In this document: positions 11,637 through 23,205 of the stretch, piece by piece
How the letters are laid out: each line of letters begins with the position of its first letter
Position numbering within the stretch: the stretch's first letter is position 1
From: Molanna angustata
Taxonomy: Eukaryota; Arthropoda; Insecta; Trichoptera; Molannidae
Reading direction: 5' to 3'
Length of the DNA: 64,000 nucleotides
NCBI GenBank assembly: GCA_963576475.1
Contig: OY754979.1
Span: forward strand, 26,640,034-26,704,033
The notes under the pieces: model-generated
Told to the model about the DNA's origin: nothing
Seen by the model: the letters and a program-made list of their open reading frames with translations, nothing else
Databases searched by the model: none
Made by a program: the position numbers and the translations under genes

Positions 11637-12293
11637 TGTGGCGCAACCACCAATTGCGCCGTGCAGTGCTTCGCTGCACTGAGTACTTCGGCAGGCGCCA
11701 TCTTGCCCTGCGCCGTATTCACAGCCCGTCTCCTATTTAAGGGGAAGCACAGCGCGCCCAGACCATTCCGCTCATCCAGATCTCGAAGCTAGGCATCACG
11801 CTGCCCGACCGCTCGTCGTCGTTCAAATCGTCCGCGTTTCAAATTTACATTTATATTCATTAAATAATAACTCGACATTTCTGTACCAAGTAATATTAGT
11901 AAGCACCAATTGTAATCATCAACTTGATAAATAAAAGAGTAAGTTCAATTTCCTGTTATATCTTTCAATCTGTCAACCATTCCTACCTGAGTAATATTTG
12001 ATAATAATATTTAATCTATTGTATACGGTATCGCAGTTGCTTGGTCGATCAATCTGTGGCTCAGCTGTCGGGACTATCCGAACAGACGGCCTCCAGGTTC
12101 GAACCAAGCGGTTGAGATATCATTTGGGTTGTATGTAGCTGAAGGCGGACAAACAGGTAATACCTACACGTCCAACTGACCGACCTTACCACCTCAATTA
12201 CAGGCGTGTATACCAGCTCACGCTGGTATGCAATCGCTTCCAACCAAGTGACCACTCTGGCACTTTAGTAAGCTCTACATACTACAAATACTT
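11637..12293 (+). mobile_element. 5' LTR of a non-autonomous LTR retrotransposon
   Basis: Nearly identical to 16109-16769. I noted two substitutions (cttcgctgcActgag/G and gtaagCacc/T) and one 4-base indel over ~657 bp. It starts TGTGGCGCAACC. A TATTTAA box lies at 11734-11740 and an ATAAAAGAG signal near 11932, the layout of an LTR promoter and polyadenylation site. High LTR identity implies a recent insertion. Confidence 0.8.
11734..11740 (+). promoter_or_regulatory. TATA-like box of the 5' LTR
   Basis: TATTTAAGGGG, followed about 30 bases on by CATTCCGCTCATCC, which could hold the transcription start. Conserved in the second LTR at 16206-16212. Confidence 0.45.
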
Positions 12294-15200
12294 TTAACCC
12301 TAAAACTGGTGACCCGAACGTGTCTGAACATACCTTCTAAACAGTCCCAAAACTGGTGACTCCTGATCGTGTCTCTGAACACCCACCAGTCCAAAACTGG
12401 TGACCACCGAACGTGTCTCTGAACACACACATATCTTCAAGAAACTGGTAAGATTCCGAAATCTCTTAAAAAACTCAGGTACTTTTATTTTGTGCTCATA
12501 ATTTCAATTGTTAAACTGTGGTAAAAAATCTGGTAAGCCTATCACAACCTACTGTGCCATTCTTAACGTAAAATTAGTAGTTTTATTAAACAGAACAATA
12601 ATATGTGTTCATTAATATACTGCGTAACATTTTACTGCACGACAGAAACAAAGGATTTAACAGGAATTAATACTTGAACAGCGAGGTCTGGATGAACGGA
12701 ATCACTCGAGCAGGTAACACATATATTACAAGCTAATATATTAAATACATTTGTCTTATAATTTGTCAAAAATTAATTACAAGTGTACCCGCTCAAAAAC
12801 GCTCAGACGCAAATTCCACCAAAATTAACAAACTTACAATTGTTTAATATATAACTAATATGTACTTTATATTTTTTTTTTCATGACTGACGAGACGCAA
12901 AAATTATACAGAGGAAACAAATTTTAAAAGAAGCTATCTAAAAAAAAACCAAAAGTACCAGAAAATAAATAAATAAATACAAAGGACGAAGGTATAAAAA
13001 TCTAAAGCAAAAAGCCAGAGAACCAAAACGCCGAATAGAGGTATAAAAATTATAATATTATTAAAAAACCTAAAGTCATTCTAAAAGCATAAAGTCATTA
13101 TAAATATTTTATCTTGTTCATAATTGATAAAACGCAAAAAAATAAAAATTAAAAATAAATTTCATAGAAATTCATAAAATATTTATTTTTGCTAAATATC
13201 GTAATACGTAAACATTAAAAAATTATCAATAAAAAATAAATATTACATTCCTAAATAAAAATTATAATCATAAAACCATTATCATAAAAACTAAAAATTA
13301 GAAACATATAGTTAAATAATCAGTATATTCGTAAAATGCATATTCTTATGTAAAAATTCAAAACACAAATATATACTTCATATTTAAAAATATTATACCG
13401 CGTCGTCGAACGGTCGAAATACTTTCACTTATGTTCCAAGCAAAAAACGAAGGTAAACGAACTCTAAACAAAAGAATGGCCGCATGAACTCGAATAAACC
13501 CGCTGAAACCGCGATAAGGGAATAAAACGAAGTCAACGACCTTAGGAGCTGATGAACTCGGTCACAAAAACCTCGAGCAAGCAACAATTTAAAACAGTAC
13601 TGAAATATTAAATAATATTATACCTCACTTTATCGAATAAATTAACAACGCAAAGCAAATAATAAAATAAATTAAACATTAAAATAAAATATATATTATT
13701 TCTAAATATAATTACGAGAATAAAAAAATTATATACAATTACAATTATTTAAAATTATTTTAAATAAACTACGTACGCAAACGAACATTATAACATATTT
13801 TTAAAAATAATTTTTGTATAAATAATATTTTGAAAATAAACTAAACTAATGCTACTAAAACTATAATATTAAGCTATTATTTTAAAAAAGAAACTCAAAC
13901 AAGCATACGTTACGGAAGTTTAAAACCATTAGTCATAATATAATATAGAAAGCAAATTTAAACAATAACTAACTACAAATAAACATTGTTTTTAAATACA
14001 ATCGAAAATAAATAAAAATAAAAAGCCGTGATACATCGAGCAGCTACAAATAGCTAAAACTAATACAAAAATATTTCTAATATACAAAATATTTACAAAA
14101 TATTATACTTAAATAAATACAAAATATTATACTTAAATAAATACAAAATATTATACTTAATATTTTATTTTATTTTTTATAAATACTTATACAACTATAA
14201 AACCATGATCGAACATTAAAATAATACGATAAAACAGCGTTTACGTTCTAGAATATAGAAACAATGAAACTATAATATACGGTAGTAAAAATACCTAACC
14301 ATAATCAAACATTAAAACCTTATTATATATTAACTATATTATACAGCAACAAACTGGTACTATAAACTAAACTATATTATATTAACTATGTAATACTACA
14401 AAAAGTATTATAAAACATTAAAATTATAAAAACATTGAAACATGGCATACATAATAATAAATATTATAAAAATAGTCGTATTTTAAATTTTTATAAAAAA
14501 AAAAACTTTGTACAATACAATACGAAACAAACAAATAACCTTATATGGCATTATAGTATAATACTTTAGCAACGAGTAAACAAATACTTATAAATCAAAT
14601 CAAATGAAACTTTCAAATTATAAAAAACATTTTATTCCTATCAATCATCGCAAGTACAAACATTTACATTGTATAATTCTATTGCATAATTGTATAATCT
14701 TATTGTATAATTTTAAAATTTAAAACTGAGCATCAACAGCCTCATCACTACCTAGGAGAACTACCTAGAAGAAATTATTTATGATGAATCACATCATCAT
14801 CATCATCTGGACGACTTCATACAGAAACTAGCTGCCCCCGCATTCTACCGCAACACTACCGGGAAGAAATTAATTATGGAGGAACCACTGCATCTTCACA
14901 TCATACCAGCATTCAACCGGAGCATCGCTGAGGATTATCATTGGTACCGCCAATACTCACTGCTCAACACCGCTGAAGAACCAGCAACGTTTGCCTTTTG
15001 AGAACATCTCCGTGCCAGCATCACACATACACTTACTACAAGAGCACGCAAAGTCTTCCCCAAGTCATCGCCATCATTGCTCTGACGAGGAACGATTTTG
15101 TTGGACATACAACGTCTCTTCCTTCATGGCCTGCACGCAAAGAGCTAATGTCAACCTCCTTGCGACGCATGAAGAAACGAAGCTGCTCAACATTTACGTG

Positions 15201-16108
15201 TCACCGCCCTGAGGAGTTCACATCACATCCTCCGGTTTCACGAAATGTACCCAGGTTACACTTAAGTCCCATGCACTTCAAAGCCGTCAACATGGCGCAC
15301 CGCAAAACCCTACAGGCTACACTGGATACTCTACATCCAAAGCTGTCTCCTGACGACACGCCGAAAACCACAAGACACCCTCGTGCTTCGCCCTTGCCGG
15401 CACACGAGGCAGCTGTCGAATATTTATATACAAGCATACACACGCTGAGCACACTGCAAACCATTTCGCCTAGCTGGATAAATACCTACTTCAGGAAGAT
15501 ATTCCCGACAAAGTCGAAGCATCCACGCATACAACTACATCAATTTTCTACATACATAACACATCTACTTCATCCTGAACAAAAAATAGAAATTCTACAC
15601 TTCATAACAGAAAACTGGGGACCATTCACAATTAATGGTACACTACGAAGTCGCAATCAACAACACCCAACAAGCTATACCACTGAGGAACACATAAGGA
15701 TGTCCAGCCAGCACACGCAGGACGACACTCCTCCATTCACCTCAATAGCAGAGCAACCACACGCCATCACAAGAGCAGCAAATCATACCAGCAGCAGATA
15801 TTTTTAAAAGATAAGTAACTTCATACTTTGTACAAAAACAAATTTATACTTATAATATGATTAACTTTATATATGTATAGATTAAGTTGTATTTAAATAA
15901 TTACATTACTGTGTATTAGAAAAGACTACTTTTCATATAGAAATTCATTACATAACATGTACATAGCGGTTCAAAAGAAAACCCTATACAAAATAACATA
16001 ACAAATCAAATGCTTTAAAATTTTTTTTTATCTTTCACAGAACGCAATGTAAGGACTTTGAACTTCGAGGAGGGGTCGTGTTTCGTCTAAGAGACTGCCA
16101 GCGGGGTC
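12294..16108 (+). mobile_element. Internal region of the LTR element, mostly non-coding (LARD-like)
   Basis: Directly after the 5' LTR come three imperfect copies of AAAACTGGTGACC...CGTGTCTCTGAACA (about 12300-12430), resembling a repeated primer-binding region. From 12480 to 14740 the DNA is very AT-rich and has no long ORF. No RT, protease or integrase motif was found anywhere inside, so the element must borrow proteins from a relative. A purine run GAGGAGGGG sits at 16067-16075, about 33 bp before the 3' LTR, with a shorter AGCGGGG directly before it. Large non-coding internal region plus good LTRs matches the LARD class. Confidence 0.65.
14977..15807 (+). CDS. Uncharacterised ORF in the LTR element interior
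   Basis: An open frame follows a stop at 14974 and runs to 15807; it lies in the only GC-rich part of the interior. The first ATG in frame is well inside (about 15148), so ORF length from ATG is about 219 residues. The product is basic and rich in His, Thr and Pro (HPRASPLPAHEAAVEYLYTS, HLLHPEQKIEILHFITENWG), without zinc knuckle, protease or RT motifs. Adjacent frames also carry open stretches upstream, so this could be a decayed gag in pieces. Function is unknown and translation is unproven. Confidence 0.3.
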   Translation, partial: RTSNVCLLRTSPCQHHTYTYYKSTQSLPQVIAIIALTRNDFVGHTTSLPSWPARKELMSTSLRRMKKRSCSTFTCHRPEEFTSHPPVSRNVPRLHLSPMHFKAVNMAHRKTLQATLDTLHPKLSPDDTPKTTRHPRASPLPAHEAAVEYLYTSIHTLSTLQTISPSWINTYFRKIFPTKSKHPRIQLHQFSTYITHLLHPEQKIEILHFITENWGPFTINGTLRSRNQQHPTSYTTEEHIRMSSQHTQDDTPPFTSIAEQPHAITRAANHTSSRYF

Positions 16109-16769
16109 TGTGGCGCAACCACCAATTGCGCCGTGCAGTGCTTCGCTGCGCTGAGTACTTCGGCAGGCGCCATCTTGCCCTGCGCCGTATTCACAGCCCG
16201 TCTCCTATTTAAGGGGAAGCACAGCGCGCCCAGACCATTCCGCTCATCCAGATCTCGAAGCTAGGCATCACGCTGCCCGACCGCTCGTCGTCGTTCAAAT
16301 CGTCCGCGTTTCAAATTTACATTTATATTCATTAAATAATAACTCGACATTTCTGTACCAAGTAATATTAGTAAGTACCAATTGTAATCATCAACTTGAT
16401 AAATAAAAGAGTATGTAAGTTCAATTTCCTGTTATATCTTTCAATCTGTCAACCATTCCTACCTGAGTAATATTTGATAATAATATTTAATCTATTGTAT
16501 ACGGTATCGCAGTTGCTTGGTCGATCAATCTGTGGCTCAGCTGTCGGGACTATCCGAACAGACGGCCTCCAGGTTCGAACCAAGCGGTTGAGATATCATT
16601 TGGGTTGTATGTAGCTGAAGGCGGACAAACAGGTAATACCTACACGTCCAACTGACCGACCTTACCACCTCAATTACAGGCGTGTATACCAGCTCACGCT
16701 GGTATGCAATCGCTTCCAACCAAGTGACCACTCTGGCACTTTAGTAAGCTCTACATACTACAAATACTT
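16109..16769 (+). mobile_element. 3' LTR of the non-autonomous LTR retrotransposon
   Basis: Second copy of the 11637-12293 repeat, 661 bp because of an extra TATG-type 4-base step near 16413. Contains the same TATTTAA (16206-16212) and polyadenylation-like sequence. The outer edges do not show a clear target duplication. Confidence 0.8.
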
Positions 16770-16776
16770 GTCTCTT

Positions 16777-17547
16777 TTTAGGTTATATTTTTATCGAAAG
16801 ACAACAATTGGGCAGTGATGTAAAAATGATCTCTGACCGTTTATTGGAAGTTGTTGAATGATATTTTTATAAATTAACCTCTTTGTGAATGAATATTGTA
16901 ATCATAAATAATGTCAAGCCATGTCAACTGACATAATAGATACCACAGAAACAAATAGAAGTCATCATTCCACAGATAAAATAGAAGTCAACACATACTA
17001 CAACTGTCAGAGCGTTGTTCACCCGAAAATTATACCGAGCGTTTTGTGCGTACACTCGAAGTTCAATTTGAACGCCACAGAGTGCATTCGTGTGTCTGTT
17101 TCTGGTCATTATGAACGGCTTAGAGCGTCACTAAGTGCACTCGGCGTTCATTGTAAATGTAGCCCAAGAGTACCTACTTTCGTAATGACGTGTACTTAGT
17201 GGCGCTCTAAACCGTTCATAATAACCGGAAACAGACGCTCGAAAGACACTCTGTTGAGTTCAGATTGAACTTCGAGTGTACATACGCTCCAGACGCTCTG
17301 TATAATGGTCGGGTGAAAAACGCTCTGACAGTTATAGTATCTGTTGACTTCTATTTTATCTGTGGGAAGATATCTTATTTTGGTTTCCATGGTATCTATT
17401 ATGTCAGTTGACATTATATCTGTTGACAACATGCTTCACATAGAGGTTAATTTAAGTAAAAAAAAACTATTAAAATTTCCAATAGAAGGGCAGAGAAAAT
17501 TATTTACTCCACTGCCCAATTGTCTTTCGTTAAAAATATAACCTAAA
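16777..17547. mobile_element. 771-bp foldback MITE
   Basis: The ends are TTTAGGTTATATTTTTATCG and its near-complement (TTAAAAATATAACCTAAA). Similarity as an inverted repeat continues inward to about 17140/17190, so the arms are ~360 bp around a ~50-bp centre. Landmarks that pair include ATTGGGCAGTG/CACTGCCCAATT, GTCAACTGACATAAT/ATTATGTCAGTTGACA and GAGCGTCACTAAGT/ACTTAGTGGCGCTC. TA dinucleotides flank the GGTTATA...TATAACC core, which would fit a TA-targeting transposon. ORFs on both strands are artefacts of the symmetry. A fragment recurs at 58710-58785. Confidence 0.75.
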
Positions 17548-18068
17548 TAACCTCAGCTATGTGAGCTTAACTAAACTAACTTAGCTAAGCTTTTGGTCTG
17601 CAACCGGCTTAAGCATGCTCAGCTGAAATTCATAGAATTATCATTGTATTTTGACAATACCTAATATACGCATAGTATAGGGAATGGATAGGGTAAGGAA
17701 TGTTTTGTAATTTGAAACTCACGTTTATATACGACTTAACTTTATGGTAAGGAACAGTATTTTTTAATATTTCCTAAGAAATATTTAGTAATACCTTCCT
17801 ATATTTATTTGGCAAAAGCCTATTTATGGCATTGTGATAGAAATAAATTAATGGAGATTTAACAACAGACAACAGACGAATGTGTACCTCAAATAATGTC
17901 ATAATTTAATTCATGCTTAGGTATAAAAATGTGGCTTTTGGTTCTCTCTGCCTACCCCGTGAATTCCATGGCGTAAAAGTATATTATTAAAGTATTTTTT
18001 TCGACTCATCATTCGATTGATTCCTTCATACGTCATAAGTTTAACTGTGAATTTCATACTTGTTTCAG
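17548..18068. other. Non-coding DNA, intronic to the RGK gene
   Basis: No gene seen. Its 3' end is the polypyrimidine-poor but usable acceptor context (ACTTGTTTCAG) of the first recognised exon. Confidence 0.5.
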
Positions 18069-18168
18069 GGCGAGTGACCGATCTCCCTTTGATGGCTCCT
18101 GTTGTTCAGGATATCAACAGGTGGACTCCAGTTCTCCAACTTCACCTGATGGAGAAGAAGCACCACAG
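18069..18168 (+). CDS. RGK-family small GTPase, exon A (linker before the G domain)
   Basis: The exon lies between acceptor TTTCAG (ends 18068) and donor GTGAGA. The first base completes a codon, then 33 codons read ASDRSPFDGSCCSGYQQVDS and SSPTSPDGEEAPQ, ending in phase 0. This Ser/Pro/acidic stretch fits the N-terminal extension of RGK GTPases just before the P-loop. It joins in frame to 24557-24665, whose first residues are VPKYRIVLLG. Upstream exons with the start codon were not identified. Alone this exon would be unrecognisable; support comes from splice sites, matching phase and the neighbouring exons. Confidence 0.7.
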
Positions 18169-18258
18169 GTGAGATATTCAATAGTTGGTTTTGAAACTAC
18201 TAGGCGAGTACAAGCATATATTATTATCTAAAGTAATAAAGCAATCAAAATGTTAGTG

Positions 18259-18277
18259 TTTGTGTGTGTGTGTGTGT

Positions 18278-18341
<64 letters not shown>
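18259..18341 (+). repeat. (TG)n microsatellite
   Basis: About 80 bases of TG dinucleotides with one TATG interruption, 90 bp downstream of exon A. Confidence 0.9.
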
Positions 18342-18342
<1 letters not shown>

Positions 18343-18349
18343 TCTCACG

Positions 18350-19190
18350 CCTTCTGAAAAACCAAGAGCATCTAAAAATCTAATTTATGTGCGAACGTGT
18401 ACCTGTATACCTGATGCAGTGTCACGCTAAAAATAATGCGATAAAAATGCTGAATTTTAAAAATATTTCAATAATTATTTTTTTCATACAAAATTTTCCA
18501 AGTCGTATCTGTCAAAAAAGTGTACATTTTGCACGCAAATATCTGTTAGTTTAAAAGTTAGAAGTACGTATTTACACGAAGAAAATATATTTTCAAGTAT
18601 AACTTAGCGTTTAAGTGAAAAACATGGTGAATATTTTGTATAATTATAATGTTTAACTTATTTTTAAAGTAAGCGTTTTGTACATAAACGCCGCCATTTT
18701 AATATCTTTTCATACAATATTTCATTTTCCTACCGAATGAATATGTTATTGAAAATAATAAACCTTTGAAATAAATGTAATTATGAAATAATAAAATGAA
18801 ACACAAGACATTACGGCAAGTTTTAAGACATATATTGTAAAAATGTGTTATTTATTAGTAAAGATATAGGCATAATAAAATTGCATAATTTGTAAATAAT
18901 ATTTGATTTTTCTGACAATTTTCATTTTTATGGCATCGAACAAACCAATGTAGGTACCTACATATTCAAAAAATGTATCCGAACCATTCGATATTACTTA
19001 CGTGTTCGAATCGTTTCCATGGCTACAGAAAGAATGTGATATTCAAATAAAATTTGTTAGGAATCGAATTTATTTAGAAGGTTGTTGTAGGTAGGTACCT
19101 ACCTAATACTATTTACTTACAAATCAACAATAATATACCTATACTGATTTCCTATAGGAAAATTATTTTATTTATTTATTTATCAACCGT
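18350..19190. other. AT-rich intronic DNA
   Basis: No gene seen. It includes the palindromic GTAGGTAGGTACCTACCTAA (19090-19109), a word common in lepidopteran DNA. Confidence 0.45.
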
Positions 19191-19239
19191 TTGTCCGATT
19201 ATAATGAAACTTTGGTGAATTGTCGAGCGTATGCCCAGA

Positions 19240-19850
19240 ATGGTTTTTGGATTTAAACTTTTTTCTTATTCTTCTTCTTCTTCGTGTATTTGGTCGTTTT
19301 ACCTATGAAGGGGGAGTATCCTGGGAAAAGAAGGTCCGACTGTCCCTCCATCTCTTCACAGGTCTTCCAGGACGGGTTCTGCATATAAACTTTTTTCTTC
19401 AACGTGTACTTGGTCATCTTACCTATGAAGATGAACTATCCTGGGAGATGAAGGTCCAATTTTCCTTCCATCTCTTCGCAGGTTTCTGGATTTAAACTTT
19501 TTTCTTCTTCTTCTTCATCGTCTATTTGGTCATTTTACCTTTGAAGGTGGACTAACCTGGGAGAAGAATGTCCAATTTTCCTTCCATCTCTTCGCAGGTA
19601 TCTGGATTTAAACTTATTTCTTCTTCTTCTTCTTCATCGTGTATTTTTGGTCATTTTACCTATGAAGTTGGAGAATCCTGGGAGAAGAAGGTCCAACTGT
19701 CCTTCCATCTCTTCGCAGGTATCTGGGTTTAAACTTTTTTCTTCTTCTTCGTGTATTTAGTCATTTTACCTATTAAGTAGAGCATCCTGGGAAAAGAAGG
19801 TTCTTTCATCTCTTCGCGGTTCTTCCAGGATGGTTTCTGGATTTAAACTT
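19240..19850 (+). repeat. ~108-bp minisatellite, about 5-6 copies
   Basis: Unit landmarks in order: TTTTTCTTCTTC, GTGTATTTGGTCATTTTACC, TATGAAG, CCTGGGAGAAGAAGGTCC, TCCATCTCTTCGCAGGT, CTGGATTTAAAC. Copies vary in length and by single bases. Confidence 0.85.
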
Positions 19851-20034
19851 TTCTTAACCGACTGATGGGACGGGATGTAATGAAGGGAAGGGAGGCACTA
19901 AAGGGCCTGAAGGGACGGGAGGTATAAAACTGCCTGAAGGGACGGAAGGTACTGAAGGGCCTGATGGGAAGGGACGTAATGAGGGATTAAAGGGACGGGA
20001 GGTACTGAAGGGCCTGAAGCGGCGGGTCCTGGAG

Positions 20035-20510
20035 TCTTCTTAATTTTATGTAGACCTTTAGGGCAGTTTTTATACAAACTATTTCCTATTGTCTAATTCA
20101 TCTTCTTCTTCTTTTATGTATACATTTGGGTCATTTTTTTATAAAAATTATTTCCTTTAGTCTAATTATTATTCTTCTTCATTTAAGTACGTAGACTTTT
20201 GGGAGAGTTTTAATACAAACTATTTCCAATAGTCTTATTCATTTTCTTTTATGTAGACCTTTTGGTCAGTATTTATACAAACTATTTCCAATAGTCTAAA
20301 TATTCTTCTTCTTCTTTTTTGTAGACCTTTGGGTGAGCTTTTATACAATCTATTTCCAATAGTCTAATTCTTCTATTAGGTATATGTTTTTTTACTTATT
20401 TTATGTAGACCATTGGAATAGTTTTTTATACAAACTATTTCTTATAGTCTTATACTTATTTTTCTCTTTTTTATTTAGTCTTTTGGGTTAGTTTTAAGTC
20501 TAATAGTCTA
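20035..20510 (+). repeat. ~65-70-bp minisatellite, about 6-7 copies
   Basis: Unit landmarks: TTATGTAGACCTTTGGG, GTTTTTATACAAACTATTTC, CAATAGTCTAATTCTTC. Degenerate copies continue to about 20510. Confidence 0.8.
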
Positions 20511-21347
20511 TTGTGCAGAAATATTATTAACGATATGCACACTTGATGAAAATACATATGAAATGAATGGGATATGGGATGTGACGATATAACCTGCACT
20601 AGAATATTTTCAATACTTTTGTTTAATTAAATTTAAACCATTTTTATCATCCTATTTTGAATAATTTTCAACACCTAATATTTAAAGAATGGGGGTTGTT
20701 GCCATTACTGAACTCTTCACAACATTTATATTCAAATTAAAAACTATTTACTATAGTTCAAGTCTTCTTCTTTTCGTTAATGAAGACTTTCAGTCAAATT
20801 GAGCAAAAATATAATGCACACTTGATGAAAAAATATAAAAACGAATGGGATGTGACCAATACTAGATCTTTTCAGTACCTACGTTTGTTTAATCAAATTT
20901 TAACCACATCCCAACATCCAAAATTACTAAATTTTCAATAGGTACACATTACAATTTGTTTTCGATAATAATATTTAAAAATGGGGGTTGTGGCCAAACC
21001 AATCTCTTTACAACGTTGATAAACAGTCATATTTAAAACCATTACGCATAGTCCATGCGAGCAGAAATTGTATAAATATTATACTTCATTCACACTTTAT
21101 AGCAATATATAAAAAAGAATGGGTTGTGGCCATCACTTGAACATTTTACAATACTTAAACCAACTTAAACTCAATCAAATTTCAAACCACTTTTCATAGT
21201 CTGATATTGCAAAATAATTGGGTGACAATATTATAAAAACGATTGCTTTTTCTTTCACAATTTTACATTCTTGGCCAACGGCGGGACATAAAAGCTAGTA
21301 TTAAATAAGAATATATAGATTATAGATCACCGAGTCTCATTTCTTAT

Positions 21348-21530
21348 TGACAAATTTTTAATATCTCAATAGAGACGAAATTGGGATATTATATAAGAGC
21401 CAGGAACTCAAGGCACTCACAGGGCTGGTATACGTGATCACTTTTTGCGCTTGCGCAACGTTCACCAATTGTGCTGTTTTATTGAGTTCCCTTATCAATG
21501 TATTTTTTGAAAGTTCTATATATTTGAATA
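21348..21530 (+). repeat. Single-arm relative of the hairpin element
   Basis: Shares CTCAATAGAGACGAA, CACAGGGCTGGTATACGTGA (diverged from the 7776 copy) and GCGCTTGCGCAACGTTCACC with one arm of the 7776-8664 element, without the inverted partner. Confidence 0.65.
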
Positions 21531-21539
21531 ATGTAAAAC

Positions 21540-22590
21540 AATCCCGTACGCGACAAACACAGCCATCACTATTTTATATTATAAAATCTAATAAAAATTA
21601 TTATATTCCCTCTCCTATTCAGATATTACATACACTTGACAATGGCTCTATTGATATCTCTTGCTGTCCAATATACGAATGTAAAAAGAGATTTCTAAAA
21701 TTCGATTAAATTCTGGATATTTTTTTTTATTCATTTTTTATTTCATTTGTTTTGTTTTTTTGCTTTTTCTTTGATTCATTTTTTTTATTGTATTTATGTA
21801 TGTATGTTTTTTACTACGTTGTATATAAATCTACGTATTAATTTTATAATAACGTAAAAGCCCATTTAAATTTTCCAACACATAATATACCTACTGAACA
21901 ATTAAACTGAGTTTAATTAAGTTTTGAGTTAAAAACTGTTTCAATTTTAGAGTTATACAGTTACGGATTTCGTTTAGTATTTTATAGGTTTCTATGAGAT
22001 CGTTTGTCTTCTTCCAACCCTCGTGTTAGGATTTTATAAAATTGGTTATAGCTATCGGCAAATATCTTGACATATTTCGGAGAAGAGACGTACGGTATGC
22101 GCAGATACAATGCAACCAAGCAATGATACCTAATTATTTTATCATAACTGTATTAATTTTGTAAAAATCCAACATTTATATTTATTCTTTTAAAGCCATA
22201 TTAATTTATGCACAATAATAGCTTTAACAGAAATAAAATCATTGCACTATAAGCGGTCATTAGTTATTATTCGCTTTGATTCGGAATTTCTGACGAGTAA
22301 TTCGTTTTATGATTTTTTTCCATTTTAATTGCTAATCACCCCTCGGCTGTGGCTATAGTGGTGGCGTGTTCTCTGGATGGTGGTGGATGGCTTTGCTAAT
22401 GAGCAATTTACTGTAAAAGCTTCTTGTATTCATTTCCACTACATCTTTTTTTACTGAGAAGACTAATTTTCTATGATACCTTCTCTCTATTTTTGTACAC
22501 GAATCATATTTTTTATATATTTCAACAAAGACTATATAATTTACAATAGTAACGGCGACTGATATTGCCTTGTCGTTCACTGTTATTAGT
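21540..22590. other. AT-rich intronic DNA
   Basis: No gene supported; T-rich runs at 21720-21800. Confidence 0.4.
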
Positions 22591-22860
22591 TCACTTGTGA
22601 TGCATGTCATCTTCATTCGTTATTAGGTCACTTGTGCTGCATGTCATCTTCGTGACGCCATCTAGAGTCTGTTGCCGAGTTGTTGCCTCCATAGATCCTT
22701 TCTGTACTGTTTTGTGGAAGTTCCTAATTCGATAGTCAGCCATCCGGTGGTTGTGAAGGGAGTATCTAGGGTCATGGATCTGTTTGTGTCTTTGCACGTC
22801 GGCCGTCGCCTTTCTTCTTATGTTAGGTGGTGCAATTCCAATAATTGAGAGAGTTTATGC
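22591..22860 (-). pseudogene. Possible transposon-derived coding fragment
   Basis: On the minus strand it reads HKQIHDPRYSLHNHRMADYR, then IRNFHKTVQKGSMEATTRQQ and TLDGVTKMTCS. The GC content and codon-like character differ from the flanks, and the phrase is repeat-like, but no family is recognised. It is short and has no start or stop that defines a gene. Confidence 0.25.
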
Positions 22861-22994
22861 ACTGAGGTAGATTTAATTCATCCGAACACCGGGGCCATAT
22901 CGCATAACTGCAATATCCACTTGTTTGGCATGCGAGAACATTCAATTTGACATTTGAAAGTTATTTAAAGCAGTGTCAAAATAACGACCCGCAA

Positions 22995-23205
22995 AACTAT
23001 GAATTATTTATGCATACCATCACGACAATTCTCAAAATGTGGGGTACCCAACGACACGTGTGCGAGTGGCTATTATAAAACGTAGCACGACATATGCATG
23101 TGTTCTCACGCATCAGTCTAGTCTCATCTATGCCATTCAGATTGGGAGGTGAACCTCATTTCTGTATTATGTGGGATTGTATTTTCGATTACCCGGCTCT
23201 TCCGA
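22995..23205 (+). repeat. Dispersed ~220-bp repeat with TATA-like core, copy 1
   Basis: Shares, in order, CATACCATCACG, AATGTGGGGTACC, a TATAAAA, GTGAACCTCATT, TATGTGGGA and GATTACCCGGCTCTT with 32310-32465 (+) and 36238-36465 (-). The layout could be a solo LTR or a SINE; class not determined. Confidence 0.55.

Larger units (their letters stand above)
19195..21298 (+). mobile_element. Composite minisatellite tract, possible Helitron-like element
   Basis: Four repeat blocks lie in series: ~108-bp units (19240-19850), short GAAGGGACGGGAGGTACT-type units (19860-20030), ~65-70-bp units (20035-20510), and three degenerate ~250-bp units (20515-21260). The left edge has ATTATAATGAAACTTTGGTG. The right edge is GGCCAACGGCGGGACATAAA followed by AGCTAG|T. 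A GC-rich mini-stem followed by CTAG before a T is how Helitrons end, and internal minisatellites are common in insect non-autonomous Helitrons. The 5' TC end was not found, so the classification is tentative. ORF 19220-19495 is only a repeat translation. Confidence 0.4.

Noticed and set aside
12061..16731. Identical 64-codon ORFs at 12061-12255 and 16537-16731 (-)
   Set aside because: They are the same stretch in the two LTRs, antisense to the element, so their identity is not evidence of a gene.
16921..17541. ORFs on both strands of the foldback MITE
   Set aside because: Symmetric artefacts: the same peptide phrase appears from both arms.
19220..19495. 91-codon ORF
   Set aside because: A translation of two minisatellite units.
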